Source of the DNA: Ardenticatenaceae bacterium
GTDB taxonomy: Bacteria > Chloroflexota > Anaerolineae > Promineifilales > Promineifilaceae
DNA: 16,241 bases
Assembly (NCBI GenBank): GCA_020634415.1
Contig: JACKBT010000067.1
Coordinates: forward strand, 1-16,241
Direction of reading: 5' to 3'
In this document: positions 1 through 6,849 of the stretch, piece after piece
How positions within the stretch are numbered: the stretch's first letter is position 1
Layout of the letters: the number at the start of each line of letters is the position of its first letter
Notes under the pieces: generated by a model
What the model saw: the letters and a program-made list of their open reading frames with translations, nothing else
The model's database searches: none
What the model was told of the DNA's origin: nothing
Program-made: the position numbers and the translations under genes

Positions 1-416
1 ATTCCTTTTAAGATGCGGCGCAGTTCACGGGCATGTTCCGATTCGTCGGCGGCCATGTCTTCCAGGCGTACTTTTAACTCGACTTCGCCTAGTTCTTCGG
101 CCTGGTGCGCTCGCATTTTGTAGTTTTCTACATCTTGCAATTCCATTTCCAAGTCGAGTTCGACCATGCCGCGCAGGGAGTCGGGCTTGTCGAAGTTGAG
201 CGGTTTGACGGTTGGTTCGCCGCCGAGGTCCACAATGACATCAGCCAGAAAGGCGGCGTGTCCTAATTCGTCTTGGATTTCGCTCTGGAAGAGGTCGCGT
301 ACTTCGGAACCGCTGGGGCCGAAGGCTTTGCTGGCCTGGTAGTTATAGCGAATGATGGCTCCCAGTTCGCCAGCTAAATCTTCATTGAGTCCTTTTATCA
401 GTTGCTCTTTGGACAT
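1..416 (-). CDS. Ferritin-like di-iron protein (bacterioferritin/rubrerythrin-like), 3' end outside window
   Basis: Reading the minus strand from ATG at 416-414 gives 138 open codons that continue past base 1, so the C-terminus is missing. The product begins MSKEQLIKGLNEDLAGELGA and is all-helical. It carries the carboxylate/histidine pattern of a ferritin-like four-helix bundle: Glu17 in helix 1, an ExxH motif (ELGH, residues 50-53) in helix 2, and a second ExxH (ESEH) in the last visible helix. Such proteins bind a di-iron centre and store iron or remove peroxide in the cytoplasm. An AAGGAG ribosome-binding site (complement of 423-428) lies 6 bases before the ATG and fixes the start. The gene diverges from the stress-protein run at 699. 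A bacterioferritin, a Dps-like protein or a rubrerythrin without its rubredoxin domain cannot be told apart without the C-terminus. Confidence 0.8.
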   Translation of the reverse strand, partial: MSKEQLIKGLNEDLAGELGAIIRYNYQASKAFGPSGSEVRDLFQSEIQDELGHAAFLADVIVDLGGEPTVKPLNFDKPDSLRGMVELDLEMELQDVENYKMRAHQAEELGEVELKVRLEDMAADESEHARELRRILKG

Positions 417-428
417 GTTTTTCTCCTT

Positions 429-698
429 GTTAGAAGTTACACGGTTGAAGGGCTGGCCTTCTCGACCAGCATGTTTGTGTACGTTCTACTTGTTTTGAGT
501 CAGACTCTTGGTGTTAAGCGGAGTTGGCTCAAGGTTTGTTTGATACTAGCCTACGAGAGGAGGCGGCTTCCTTCAATGTATCGAGGTATAGATGGGGGCA
601 TGAAGTTCGATATATTTCGCAAAATGTATCGAGACTTGTACCTTGTTTCTGTATCTTTGCCCATTCCGCTCTCTGTGGTTTGGCCGTAGGATGGGGGT
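429..698. other. Non-coding spacer between divergent genes
   Basis: About 270 bases separate two divergent genes. Short open frames exist in it, but none shows a recognisable protein or a good ribosome-binding site. It contains a 10-bp direct repeat, ATGTATCGAG, at 576-585 and 624-633. It also contains an imperfect copy, at 591-612, of the translation start region of the next gene (690-710). The promoters of both flanking genes are presumably here, but I see no convincing -35/-10 pair. Confidence 0.5.
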
Positions 699-1211
699 AT
701 GAAAGCGATAATTGGATTATTTTCGGAGATGGATGAGGCGGAAACGGCCGTTGCCCGATTCAAACAAGCTGGTTTTGCTGAAAAAGAGATCGGTGTGATG
801 GCGCGTGGGTATCTGGTGAAAGAGCAGTTGCCCCACGACCCCACAACGGCCGATGTGGCCGAGAAGGCGGGTATTGGCGTGGCGGTGGGGGCGACGGCGG
901 GCGGTTTGCTGGGCTTGTTGGCCGCCGGTGTGTCTTTGACGCTGCCGGTGTTGGGGCCGATTCTGGCGGCAGGCAGCCTGGCCCCTATTTTGGGCGGGGC
1001 GGCGGCGGGGGCGGTGTATGGTGGGGCGCTGGGTCTGTTTTTGGGGCTGGATGTGCCGGAACGGGAGGCGCAGTTTTATGTGGATAAGTTGGCGGCGGGG
1101 GCGATTATGGTGATTGTGAATGCTGAGGAGGAGCGGGCGGCTGAAGCCTGGAGTTTGATGCGGGATTTACGGCCGTTGCCGACCCCCACCACTGAACGGC
1201 TGCAACCATAA
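699..1211 (+). CDS. General stress protein-like, DUF1269/glycine-zipper protein
   Basis: 170 aa. The first 40 residues (MKAIIGLFSEMDEAETAVAR...) form a ferredoxin-like alpha/beta unit typical of the YflT/GSP17M type of general stress protein, in which a protein 'senses' nothing enzymatic but carries a beta-alpha-beta fold. Residues 57-117 are a Gly/Ala-rich hydrophobic stretch with GxxxG spacing (VAVGATAGGLLGLLAAG and later AAAGAVYGGALGLFLGL), a glycine zipper that probably sits in or on the membrane. Residues 120-158 return to the alpha/beta fold. No catalytic motif is visible. The start is the ATG at 699 with a weak purine-rich leader (AGGATGGGGG). The TAA stop shares its last base with the next ATG, so the channel gene downstream is translationally coupled. 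This family is widely found near osmotic-stress genes, but its molecular role is unknown. Confidence 0.75.
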   Translation: MKAIIGLFSEMDEAETAVARFKQAGFAEKEIGVMARGYLVKEQLPHDPTTADVAEKAGIGVAVGATAGGLLGLLAAGVSLTLPVLGPILAAGSLAPILGGAAAGAVYGGALGLFLGLDVPEREAQFYVDKLAAGAIMVIVNAEEERAAEAWSLMRDLRPLPTPTTERLQP

Positions 1212-2116
1212 TGGATTGGTTCCCCTTTTCGCTGCCGCAAGCTCTGCAAATACAGATTGCCATCGCCCTGGTCGGGTTGGTGGTCATTGTTATTGTTTTT
1301 GGTCTGGTGCGGCGGCTGACAGCGCGGCGGCTGGTGGATGTGCATACGCGCTACCGGGTGCGTAAGGCGATTACCTTTGCCGGTTATCTTGTTACCGGGC
1401 TTTTCTTGGCGATTGTTTTTAGTGATCAGCTGAGTGGTATAACGGCCGCTTTGGGGATTGCCGGGGCGGGCATTGCGTTTGCCTTGCAAGAGGTGATCGT
1501 TAGTGTGGCGGGCTGGGTGGCTATTGCTTTTGGTGATTTTTATAAGGTGGGTGAGCGGGTGGAATTGGGCGGGATTCAGGGGGATGTGATTGATGTGGGC
1601 ATTTTGCGGACGACGTTGATGGAGTGTGGGCAGTGGGTGGGGGGCAGTTCGTATAACGGCCGTATTGTGCGCGTCGCCAATTCCTTTGTTTTCAAAGAGC
1701 CGGTCTTTAACTACTCCAGCGATTTTCCCTTTTTGTGGGATGAAATTACGCTGCCGGTGAAGTTTGGCAGTGACCGCGACCTGGCGCGGCGCATTTTGCA
1801 ACAGGTAGCCCAGGAACTGCTGACTGATTATGCTACTGAGGCTCAATCTACCTGGAACAAGATGACCCGCAAGTTCATGATTGAGAAAGCCAGAGTTCAG
1901 CCGTCGGTGATGATGGCGGCTAATGATAATTGGCTGGCGTTTACGCTGCGTTATGTGGTGGATTATCGCCAGCGGCGAGTGATGAAGGATAAGCTGTTTA
2001 ATGACATTTTGGATGAATTGGAGGCGACAAACGGCCGTGTGGCCCTGGCCTCCGCAACATTTGAACTGGTGGCTGCGCCCAGTCTTGATGTTCGTTTTAG
2101 AGAACAGCAGAAGTAG
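1211..2116 (+). CDS. MscS-family mechanosensitive ion channel
   Basis: 301 aa, close to the 286 aa of E. coli MscS. Hydrophobic helices lie at about residues 13-35 and 53-71. The pore-lining TM3 follows at about 77-107 (ITAALGIAGAGIAFALQE), with the Gly/Ala packing pattern diagnostic of MscS. The beta-domain after it has FGDFYKVGERVELGGIQG and the IDVGILRTTL strand, both family hallmarks, and an alpha/beta C-terminal domain follows to residue 290. The protein opens under membrane tension to release solutes during hypo-osmotic shock. Residues 139-157 (CGQWVGGSSYNG) form a longer loop than in the E. coli protein. The start overlaps the preceding stop (TAATG), implying a shared mRNA. Which MscS subfamily it belongs to is not resolved. 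Confidence 0.9.
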   Translation: MDWFPFSLPQALQIQIAIALVGLVVIVIVFGLVRRLTARRLVDVHTRYRVRKAITFAGYLVTGLFLAIVFSDQLSGITAALGIAGAGIAFALQEVIVSVAGWVAIAFGDFYKVGERVELGGIQGDVIDVGILRTTLMECGQWVGGSSYNGRIVRVANSFVFKEPVFNYSSDFPFLWDEITLPVKFGSDRDLARRILQQVAQELLTDYATEAQSTWNKMTRKFMIEKARVQPSVMMAANDNWLAFTLRYVVDYRQRRVMKDKLFNDILDELEATNGRVALASATFELVAAPSLDVRFREQQK

Positions 2117-2174
2117 GGTGTCAACCCCATGAATTCCCAAAGAGCCAATTGGTTTTAACACACAAGGAGATTGT

Positions 2175-2687
2175 ATGTTTTTAGGTAAAGATATTATTGG
2201 TAGTCCGGTCATTACGGTGAGTGATGGTCGTCGTATTGGCAAAGTGAAGGATGTTTATTTAACGGCCGATTGCCAGTCGGTTGTTGGCCTTTATTTAGGT
2301 ACAGAGGGTCTGTTTAGCCGCACCACCTATCTGGTGAAGAGTGATGATGTGACGGCGATTGGCCCCGATGCAGCCCTGGTGAAGCACGATCAGGTGATTC
2401 AGGAGTATGACCATGTGGCTGAAGCCAAAGATTGGCTGCGGCGTGATGATCTGCAAGGCCGACCGGTGGACACGATGGGTGGCACGAAAGTGGGCAAGGT
2501 GGGCGATGTGATTTTGGACAAAAACGGCCGTACTCTGGGCTTTAGTCTGAGCCATACCTTTGTGACTGGGCCTGTGGCCGAGAAACGGGCCATTGCCTGC
2601 CATGTGGTGCAGGATGTGGGCAGTGAGGATGGGGCGATGACGATTGATCTGAAAGAGGCGGAGCGGCAGCAGTTGAGTGTTGTGTAG
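2175..2687 (+). CDS. Protein with two PRC-barrel domains
   Basis: 170 aa built from two PRC-barrel units, about residues 1-75 and 85-165. Each opens with the family pattern 'G-x-P-V-x(2-5)-G-x-x-I/V-G-K-V-x-D-V': IIGSPVITVSDGRRIGKVKD in the first and LQGRPVDTMGGTKVGKVGDV in the second. PRC-barrels are small beta-barrels that recruit partners, as in RimM (ribosome maturation) and the photosynthetic reaction centre H subunit. Stand-alone double PRC-barrel proteins are common in envelope or stress contexts, and their partners are mostly unknown. There is no signal peptide or membrane segment, so it is probably cytoplasmic. A strong AAGGAGA (2164-2170) sits 4 bases before the ATG. The next gene begins 2 bases after its stop, which indicates an operon. 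Confidence 0.8.
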   Translation: MFLGKDIIGSPVITVSDGRRIGKVKDVYLTADCQSVVGLYLGTEGLFSRTTYLVKSDDVTAIGPDAALVKHDQVIQEYDHVAEAKDWLRRDDLQGRPVDTMGGTKVGKVGDVILDKNGRTLGFSLSHTFVTGPVAEKRAIACHVVQDVGSEDGAMTIDLKEAERQQLSVV

Positions 2688-2689
2688 CC

Positions 2690-3493
2690 ATGCGTGCGGC
2701 CATTTTTTCGGATGTTCATGGCAATCTGACGGCTCTGGAAGCGGTGTTGGCGGACATCAAACAGCAAGCGCCAGATATGATCTTTTTTGCCGGAGATTTG
2801 TGTTTGGGCGGCGCACGGCCGTTGGCCTGTTTGCAGCGTGTGCGTGAGGAGCCTATCTCCTGTGTGTATGGCAACACGGATGAAGAGGTAGCGCAACGGC
2901 CGCTGCTCTCTGACGATATTCGCGCTGAACGGAAAGCTTTGCAAACTGCCGTTGATGACAATCTAAGTTGGACGCAAATGCAGCTATCTGTGATGGATCG
3001 CGCCTGGCTGCAAGAACTGCCCTTCTACCGCCGCATTTCGCCCACCACCAATCCGCGAGACGATATTTTCATCGTTCACGCCAATCCCCGCGACGTAACC
3101 CGCCATATCTACCCGCCAGAAGCACAGCAGCAAAAGCTCTATGGTGAAATTAAGCAGCCGGATGATGCGGCCGATCTGAGCCATTTGCTGCATGACCTGG
3201 ATACGGGCATTTTGGCTTTTGGGCATTTGCATGTGCCCAATATTCGCCCTTGGCATCGCCTGACTCTGGCGAATATCAGTTCTGTCAGCCAACCGCTGGA
3301 TGGCGATCCGCGTGCTAAATATGGTTTGTTTACCTGGGCCAACGGCCGTTGGTCTATCACCCATCACTATGTGGCCTATGATGTGCAGGCCGAGTTGGCG
3401 CAACTGGCGCACATACAGCCGCCCGGTTGGCAAGCCTTGCACCACGATTTGCAACGGGTGAGCCAGGCAGGGGCGAGGTCGCCTCAGGTGTGA
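2690..3493 (+). CDS. Calcineurin-like metallophosphoesterase (YfcE/MJ0936 type)
   Basis: 267 aa. All metal-binding motifs of the calcineurin-like phosphoesterase fold are present in order: SDVHGN (Asp8, His10), FAGDL (Asp36), YGNTDEE (Asn62), IVHANP (His130) and FGHLHVP (His179, His181). These residues bind two metal ions that hydrolyse a phosphoester. The physiological substrate cannot be read from the sequence; relatives act on phosphodiesters or nucleotides. The insert at about residues 70-105 (between GNTDEE and the third conserved block) and the C-terminal tail after 230 are the variable parts. No good ribosome-binding site precedes the ATG, which lies 2 bases after the PRC-barrel stop, so translation probably depends on the upstream gene. 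The last six codons run into the first copy of a 17-bp tandem repeat that also supplies the TGA stop. Confidence 0.87.
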   Translation: MRAAIFSDVHGNLTALEAVLADIKQQAPDMIFFAGDLCLGGARPLACLQRVREEPISCVYGNTDEEVAQRPLLSDDIRAERKALQTAVDDNLSWTQMQLSVMDRAWLQELPFYRRISPTTNPRDDIFIVHANPRDVTRHIYPPEAQQQKLYGEIKQPDDAADLSHLLHDLDTGILAFGHLHVPNIRPWHRLTLANISSVSQPLDGDPRAKYGLFTWANGRWSITHHYVAYDVQAELAQLAHIQPPGWQALHHDLQRVSQAGARSPQV

Positions 3494-3542
3494 GGTGGCC
3501 TCAAGTTTGAGGTGGCCTCAAGTTTGAGGTGGCCTCAAGTTT
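3475..3542. repeat. 17-bp tandem repeat, four copies, spanning a stop codon
   Basis: The unit GAGGTGGCCTCAAGTTT is present in three identical copies (3492-3508, 3509-3525, 3526-3542). A degenerate first copy (3475-3491, GAGGTCGCCTCAGGTGT) precedes them. The first copy codes for the end of the phosphoesterase, and its last base begins the stop codon. Because 17 is not a multiple of three, expansion of the array would not extend the protein in frame. Each unit contains a short imperfect palindrome (GAGG/CCTC). Identical copies suggest recent expansion by slippage. Confidence 0.95.
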
Positions 3543-3627
3543 AAGGTTGTTGGGAATTGGCTCGTTTCTTATAATCGTAATGGTTATGAAGGAAACGGCC
3601 GTTACCCCCCCACCTGCAACAAACAAA

Positions 3628-3900
3628 ATGGAGTGCCGCGTTGGCTGCGGCGCTTGCTGCATTGCCCCCTCCATCTCCTCCCCCATACCCGGTATGCCAC
3701 AGGGCAAACCGGCCGGCGTGCGCTGCATCCAACTATCGCCAGATAATCGCTGCCTGTTGTTTGGCCGCCCCGAACGGCCCACTGTTTGCAGCCGCTTTCA
3801 GGCCAGTTTGGAGATGTGTGGTTACACCACAGAAGATGCCCTTCTGTATTTAACGATGCTGGAAACAGCCACCCAGCCAGTCACTGCCCCCTCTGAGTAA
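3628..3900 (+). CDS. YeiW/YkgJ-like cysteine-cluster protein (UPF0153)
   Basis: From ATG 3628 the product is 90 aa and begins [20 protein letters not shown], with Cys3, Cys7, Cys10 and Cys11. Further cysteines follow in GVRC, NRCLLFG, PTVC and EMCG, giving eight in all. This is the pattern of the YkgJ/UPF0153 family, thought to chelate zinc or an iron-sulfur cluster. The segment [20 protein letters not shown] is a signature of the small YeiW-like branch, whose members start directly at MECR. The reading frame is open further upstream, with ATGs at 3580 and 3586, but none of the candidate starts has a convincing ribosome-binding site. I chose 3628 by family length; an extra 14-16 N-terminal residues are possible. 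Function is unknown. The array at 3475-3542 separates it from the phosphoesterase gene. Confidence 0.8.
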   Translation: MECRVGCGACCIAPSISSPIPGMPQGKPAGVRCIQLSPDNRCLLFGRPERPTVCSRFQASLEMCGYTTEDALLYLTMLETATQPVTAPSE

Positions 3901-3967
3901 TTTGCCATCAGGAACTATTGTCCACCCACGCACGTTATGGGGTGATAGGCTAACTGGTGCGATTGGA

Positions 3968-3994
3968 CTTTAGCTGGAACGATTCCGGCTAAAG
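3968..3994. repeat. Intergenic hairpin (12-bp stem, 3-base loop)
   Basis: CTTTAGCTGGAA at 3968-3979 pairs with TTCCGGCTAAAG at 3983-3994. All 12 positions pair if one G-U pair is allowed in RNA on the plus strand. No U-tract follows, so it is not a classical terminator. It sits in the 141-bp space between the cysteine-cluster gene and the lipoprotein gene and could be an mRNA leader structure or a dispersed palindromic repeat. Confidence 0.6.
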
Positions 3995-4029
3995 CTGCCA
4001 CTCCGCCAATATATTTGTGGACGATTACA

Positions 4030-4035
4030 AAGGAG
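4030..4035 (+). promoter_or_regulatory. Ribosome-binding site that decides the lipoprotein start
   Basis: AAGGAG sits 6 bases upstream of ATG 4042. It rules out the earlier in-frame start at 4015, which has no such site and would put nine polar residues in front of the signal peptide. Confidence 0.85.
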
Positions 4036-4041
4036 TCAAGA

Positions 4042-5397
4042 ATGCGTAAGTGGACAATTTTGTTGATGATTTTGCTATTGGCAGCGGCTTGCGGTGCGGG
4101 GGAGGTGGAGCCAGCGGCGATGCAGGCGACACCGCTGCCTACTCCAAATGAGGTTCAGGATGAGGCGGCGGATATAGATACATCGCCTGACCCGATGTGT
4201 ACTGATGCGGGAGACGGCCGTTCCCTGGCCATCTTCCCCCAAGAAGGCCGTGAACTCATGATCAACGGCTTCGACCTGCCTCCCGGTTCGCAGCCCACCC
4301 TGCGCCTCACCACCCTCAACGACACTGGCCCCGATGAGCAAATCGAACGGACCCCCACTGTGAACGAGGAAGGCATGTTCAGCGAACGGATTACCCTGCC
4401 TGAGTATGACTACATGCGCTGGAACGTGCGTCTGCTGCATGATGCGGGTGTGTTATGTTACTACGTGGTGATGGGGCAGGATGAGGTGCTGGAGATGGGC
4501 TGGGATGGCCCGCGTGAAGAGGATGGGGCCATACAGAACGATTTGGCTCTGATGGCAGAACAAACGGGCATTCCCTTGGCGGAATTGGAAGCACAAATGG
4601 CTTATGAGGATGCCATCACTGAATTGCAGGCACGGCTTCAGGCCAATGAGGCGGCTACGTATGCCGGGTTATGGCTGGAGCATGAACCGGTGTACCGGGT
4701 TGTGGTGGCCTTTACGGAGAATGGGCAGGAGACGGTGGCCAAGTATGTGGCTGAAGGGGAGGCGTTAACGGCCGTTCTCGACATCCGCCCCGCCACCTAT
4801 ACCCAAGCCCAACTGATGGCTGACCAACAATCGCTGAATCAAGTATTGGAAACGGCCGATTTCGACTTCTTCACCAGCGTAGATGTGCCTCATAACCGCG
4901 TTGAATTAGGCGTACCCACCGAAGAAATTTGGGAAGCGTATGTGGGCACACACGATGTTCAACTACCCCCCAGCGTTGTCCTCACCTTTGCCTTCCCCGG
5001 CGGCATTACCTTCACCCCACCGCCCAACCTCACCCCCGCCCCAGACATTTACATGGCTCAACTGGCCCTGCCGAGCATGGCTTTCATGGAAGCATTACTC
5101 GAGGCCAATCTCATCGTAGACAACAACTGTTTGCTGGCTCAATACCCGGAGATGCCCGACGAGAAGTGGTTGATTATCTGGCAGCCTGGTTACTATGTGC
5201 ATGAGGCCGATGGGATTGTTCAAATCCTCGACCAGGAGGGCAAAGTGGTCGCCACTGTGGGCGAAAAGCTCTATATGGGTGGTGGTGAAGGCTCTCTGCC
5301 TGCGGAAAACAAGTTAACGGCTCCCATTCCCGAAGCCTGCCACGCCGATCATGTCTGGTATATGGGTGAGTTTTTGCCGGAGGAGTATCGGGACTAA
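4042..5397 (+). CDS. Predicted lipoprotein of unknown function with protease-prodomain-like segment
   Basis: 451 aa. The N-terminus MRKWTILLMILLLAAAC is a lipoprotein signal peptide, with Cys17 as the likely lipidated residue. It resembles the one in the 691-aa protein at 9299-11374, which also ends LLLAAAC. A Thr/Pro/Asp-rich linker (residues 20-55) follows, then a beta-rich region (60-150). Residues 168-225 contain LALMAEQTGIPLAELEAQMA and YAGLWLEHEPVYRVVVAFT. This arrangement recalls the helical-plus-strand segment seen in propeptides of secreted serine proteases (streptogrisin/alpha-lytic type), and FTSVDVPHNRVELGV (277-291) recalls the second part of such a unit. No protease domain or catalytic triad follows. 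A C-terminal beta module (359-445) has WLIIWQPGYYV, VQILDQEGKVVATVG and paired Cys363 and Cys433. Function is not recognised. The prodomain resemblance is from memory of the motif and needs a profile search. Confidence 0.75.
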   Translation: MRKWTILLMILLLAAACGAGEVEPAAMQATPLPTPNEVQDEAADIDTSPDPMCTDAGDGRSLAIFPQEGRELMINGFDLPPGSQPTLRLTTLNDTGPDEQIERTPTVNEEGMFSERITLPEYDYMRWNVRLLHDAGVLCYYVVMGQDEVLEMGWDGPREEDGAIQNDLALMAEQTGIPLAELEAQMAYEDAITELQARLQANEAATYAGLWLEHEPVYRVVVAFTENGQETVAKYVAEGEALTAVLDIRPATYTQAQLMADQQSLNQVLETADFDFFTSVDVPHNRVELGVPTEEIWEAYVGTHDVQLPPSVVLTFAFPGGITFTPPPNLTPAPDIYMAQLALPSMAFMEALLEANLIVDNNCLLAQYPEMPDEKWLIIWQPGYYVHEADGIVQILDQEGKVVATVGEKLYMGGGEGSLPAENKLTAPIPEACHADHVWYMGEFLPEEYRD

Positions 5398-5405
5398 AAG
5401 GTAAC

Positions 5406-5444
5406 GAGGTAATGGGGGCATTACGTCAATTACCCCATTACCTC
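5406..5444. terminator. Bidirectional hairpin between convergent genes
   Basis: GAGGTAATGGGG (5406-5417) and CCCCATTACCTC (5433-5444) form a perfect 12-bp stem with a 15-base loop. It begins 9 bases after the lipoprotein stop and lies 20 bases from the end of the converging dehydrogenase gene, as expected for a shared transcription end. There is no strong T-run. The sequence belongs to the same TAATGGGG family as the hairpin at 9259-9290. Confidence 0.6.
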
Positions 5445-5463
5445 ATTATTCAATTACCTCTTT

Positions 5464-6663
5464 CTATCCCGTAAATGCCTGAATATCCGTCTGTGCCCGC
5501 CCCAGGATGAGGGCATGAATGTCGTGTGTGCCTTCGTAGGTGTTCACGGCTTCCAGGTTGAGAACGTGGCGAATGACGTGGAATTCGTCGGAGATGCCGT
5601 TGCCGCCGTGCATGTCGCGGGCGATGCGGGCGATGTCTAGGGCTTTGCCACAGGAGTTGCGCTTGACGAGGGAGATCATTTCGGGGGTGGCTTTGCCTTC
5701 ATCCAGCAAACGGCCGACACGCAGCACGGACTGCAAACCAATGGTGATCTCGGTCATCATGTTGGCTAATTTCCATTGAATGAGCTGATTGGCGGCTAAC
5801 GGCCGTCCAAACTGCGTCCGGTCCAGCGTGTATTGCCGCGCCGCGTGCCAGCAAAACTCCGCTGCGCCCAATGCCCCCCAAGAAATGCCATAACGCGCCT
5901 TATTCAGGCAGCCAAACGGCCCCTTCAACCCCTGTACATGGGGCAGGAGCTGCGCTTCCGGCACAAAAACCTCATCCATCACAATCTCGCCCGTGATGCT
6001 GGCCCGCAGGCTGAACTTGCCTTCCGTTTTAGGCGCACTTAGTCCCGCCATCCCCTTTTCCAACACAAAGCCGCGAATTGTGCCATCGGCGACATCATCA
6101 CCGCCAAACACCTTCGCCCAAACGACGAAGACATCAGCAATAGGTGAGTTGGTGATCCACATCTTATTGCCATGCAGCACCCAGCCGCCGTCCGTTTTGG
6201 TGGCGCGGGTTTCCATGCTGCCCGGATCACTGCCGTGATTTGGCTCTGTGAGACCAAAGCAGCCTACCCATTCGCCGCTGGCGAGCTTGGGCAGGTACTT
6301 TTGCCGCTGCTCTTCTGTGCCGTAGGTGTAAATGGGGTACATCACCAGCGAGCTTTGCACACTCATGGTGCTGCGATAGCCGCTGTCCACCCGTTCCACT
6401 TCGCGGGCGATGAGGCCGTAGCAGACATGGTTCAGGCCAGCCCCGCCATATTCTTCTGGGATGGTGGAGCCAAGCAGGCCCATCTCGCCCATTTCGTTGA
6501 AGATGGAGCGGTCAAAGGTTTCGTGTCGGTGGGCTTCCAACACGCGGGGCATAAGTTTGCCCTGACAATAATCATGGGCGGCATCGCGTACCATGCGTTC
6601 TTCGTCAGTTAGTTGGTCGCTAAATAGGAAGGGATCACGCCATCTAAAAGTTGGTTTTGCCAT
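5464..6663 (-). CDS. gcdH: Glutaryl-CoA dehydrogenase (acyl-CoA dehydrogenase family)
   Basis: 399 aa, the usual length. The FAD-dependent enzyme oxidises and decarboxylates glutaryl-CoA to crotonyl-CoA in lysine, tryptophan and aromatic-compound degradation. Diagnostic features are Arg97 in [14 protein letters not shown] (the glutarate-binding arginine, equivalent to human Arg94), [16 protein letters not shown] (135-150, flavin/substrate loop) and the catalytic base Glu377 in [17 protein letters not shown]. The last motif separates this family from short-chain acyl-CoA dehydrogenases. The start ATG (6663-6661) has a GAGAGG ribosome-binding site upstream. No electron-transfer flavoprotein, CoA-transferase or other pathway gene is adjacent, so it appears to be a stand-alone transcription unit. 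A non-decarboxylating variant or a related acyl-CoA dehydrogenase cannot be excluded from sequence alone. Confidence 0.93.
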   Translation of the reverse strand: MAKPTFRWRDPFLFSDQLTDEERMVRDAAHDYCQGKLMPRVLEAHRHETFDRSIFNEMGEMGLLGSTIPEEYGGAGLNHVCYGLIAREVERVDSGYRSTMSVQSSLVMYPIYTYGTEEQRQKYLPKLASGEWVGCFGLTEPNHGSDPGSMETRATKTDGGWVLHGNKMWITNSPIADVFVVWAKVFGGDDVADGTIRGFVLEKGMAGLSAPKTEGKFSLRASITGEIVMDEVFVPEAQLLPHVQGLKGPFGCLNKARYGISWGALGAAEFCWHAARQYTLDRTQFGRPLAANQLIQWKLANMMTEITIGLQSVLRVGRLLDEGKATPEMISLVKRNSCGKALDIARIARDMHGGNGISDEFHVIRHVLNLEAVNTYEGTHDIHALILGRAQTDIQAFTG

Positions 6664-6688
6664 ATTAAACCTCTCAAATAGTAGTATC

Positions 6689-6782
6689 AGTAGATCGAAA
6701 TCCTTGTAGAGTGATTTTGTAAATCGTCCGAGCGATTTGCAAAATCGCTCTACAACACACTCGTGATCTGTTTCGATCTACT
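6689..6782. repeat. Composite palindromic element, copy 1
   Basis: The outer inverted repeat is AGTAGATCGAAA (6689-6700) with TTTCGATCTACT (6771-6782). It encloses a core hairpin whose arms are 6706-6726 and 6733-6753. The core has a 21-bp stem with two T/C differences that become G-U pairs in plus-strand RNA, and the loop is TCCGAG (6727-6732). The core motif, CGATTTTGtAAATCG facing its reverse complement, recurs at 11466-11501 and 13459-13496 with different outer arms. A 10-bp direct repeat, CTCAAATAGT, lies outside on both sides (6673-6682 and 6808-6817). The element sits between the histidine kinase stop and gcdH and contains no open frame. Confidence 0.85.
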
Positions 6783-6791
6783 AAGTATTGG

Positions 6792-6822
6792 TCCCACATT
6801 ATGGAGACTCAAATAGTGGGAG
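6792..6822. repeat. Short hairpin downstream of histidine kinase gene
   Basis: TCCCAC (6792-6797) pairs with GTGGGA (6817-6822) around an 19-base loop. On the minus strand it lies 27 bases after the histidine kinase stop. The stem is short and no U-run follows, so a terminator role is only possible. Confidence 0.3.
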
Positions 6823-6849
6823 CTAAACTATATCAGATTCTTATTGGTT

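Noticed and set aside
1076..2242. 388-aa open frame on the minus strand opposite the MscS gene
   Set aside because: The composition (very rich in His, Gln, Pro, Asn, Arg) is that of a shadow frame. The plus strand encodes a clear MscS channel and two other well-supported genes.
3475..3542. CRISPR array
   Set aside because: Units of 17 bp are directly adjacent with no spacers, and there are no cas genes.
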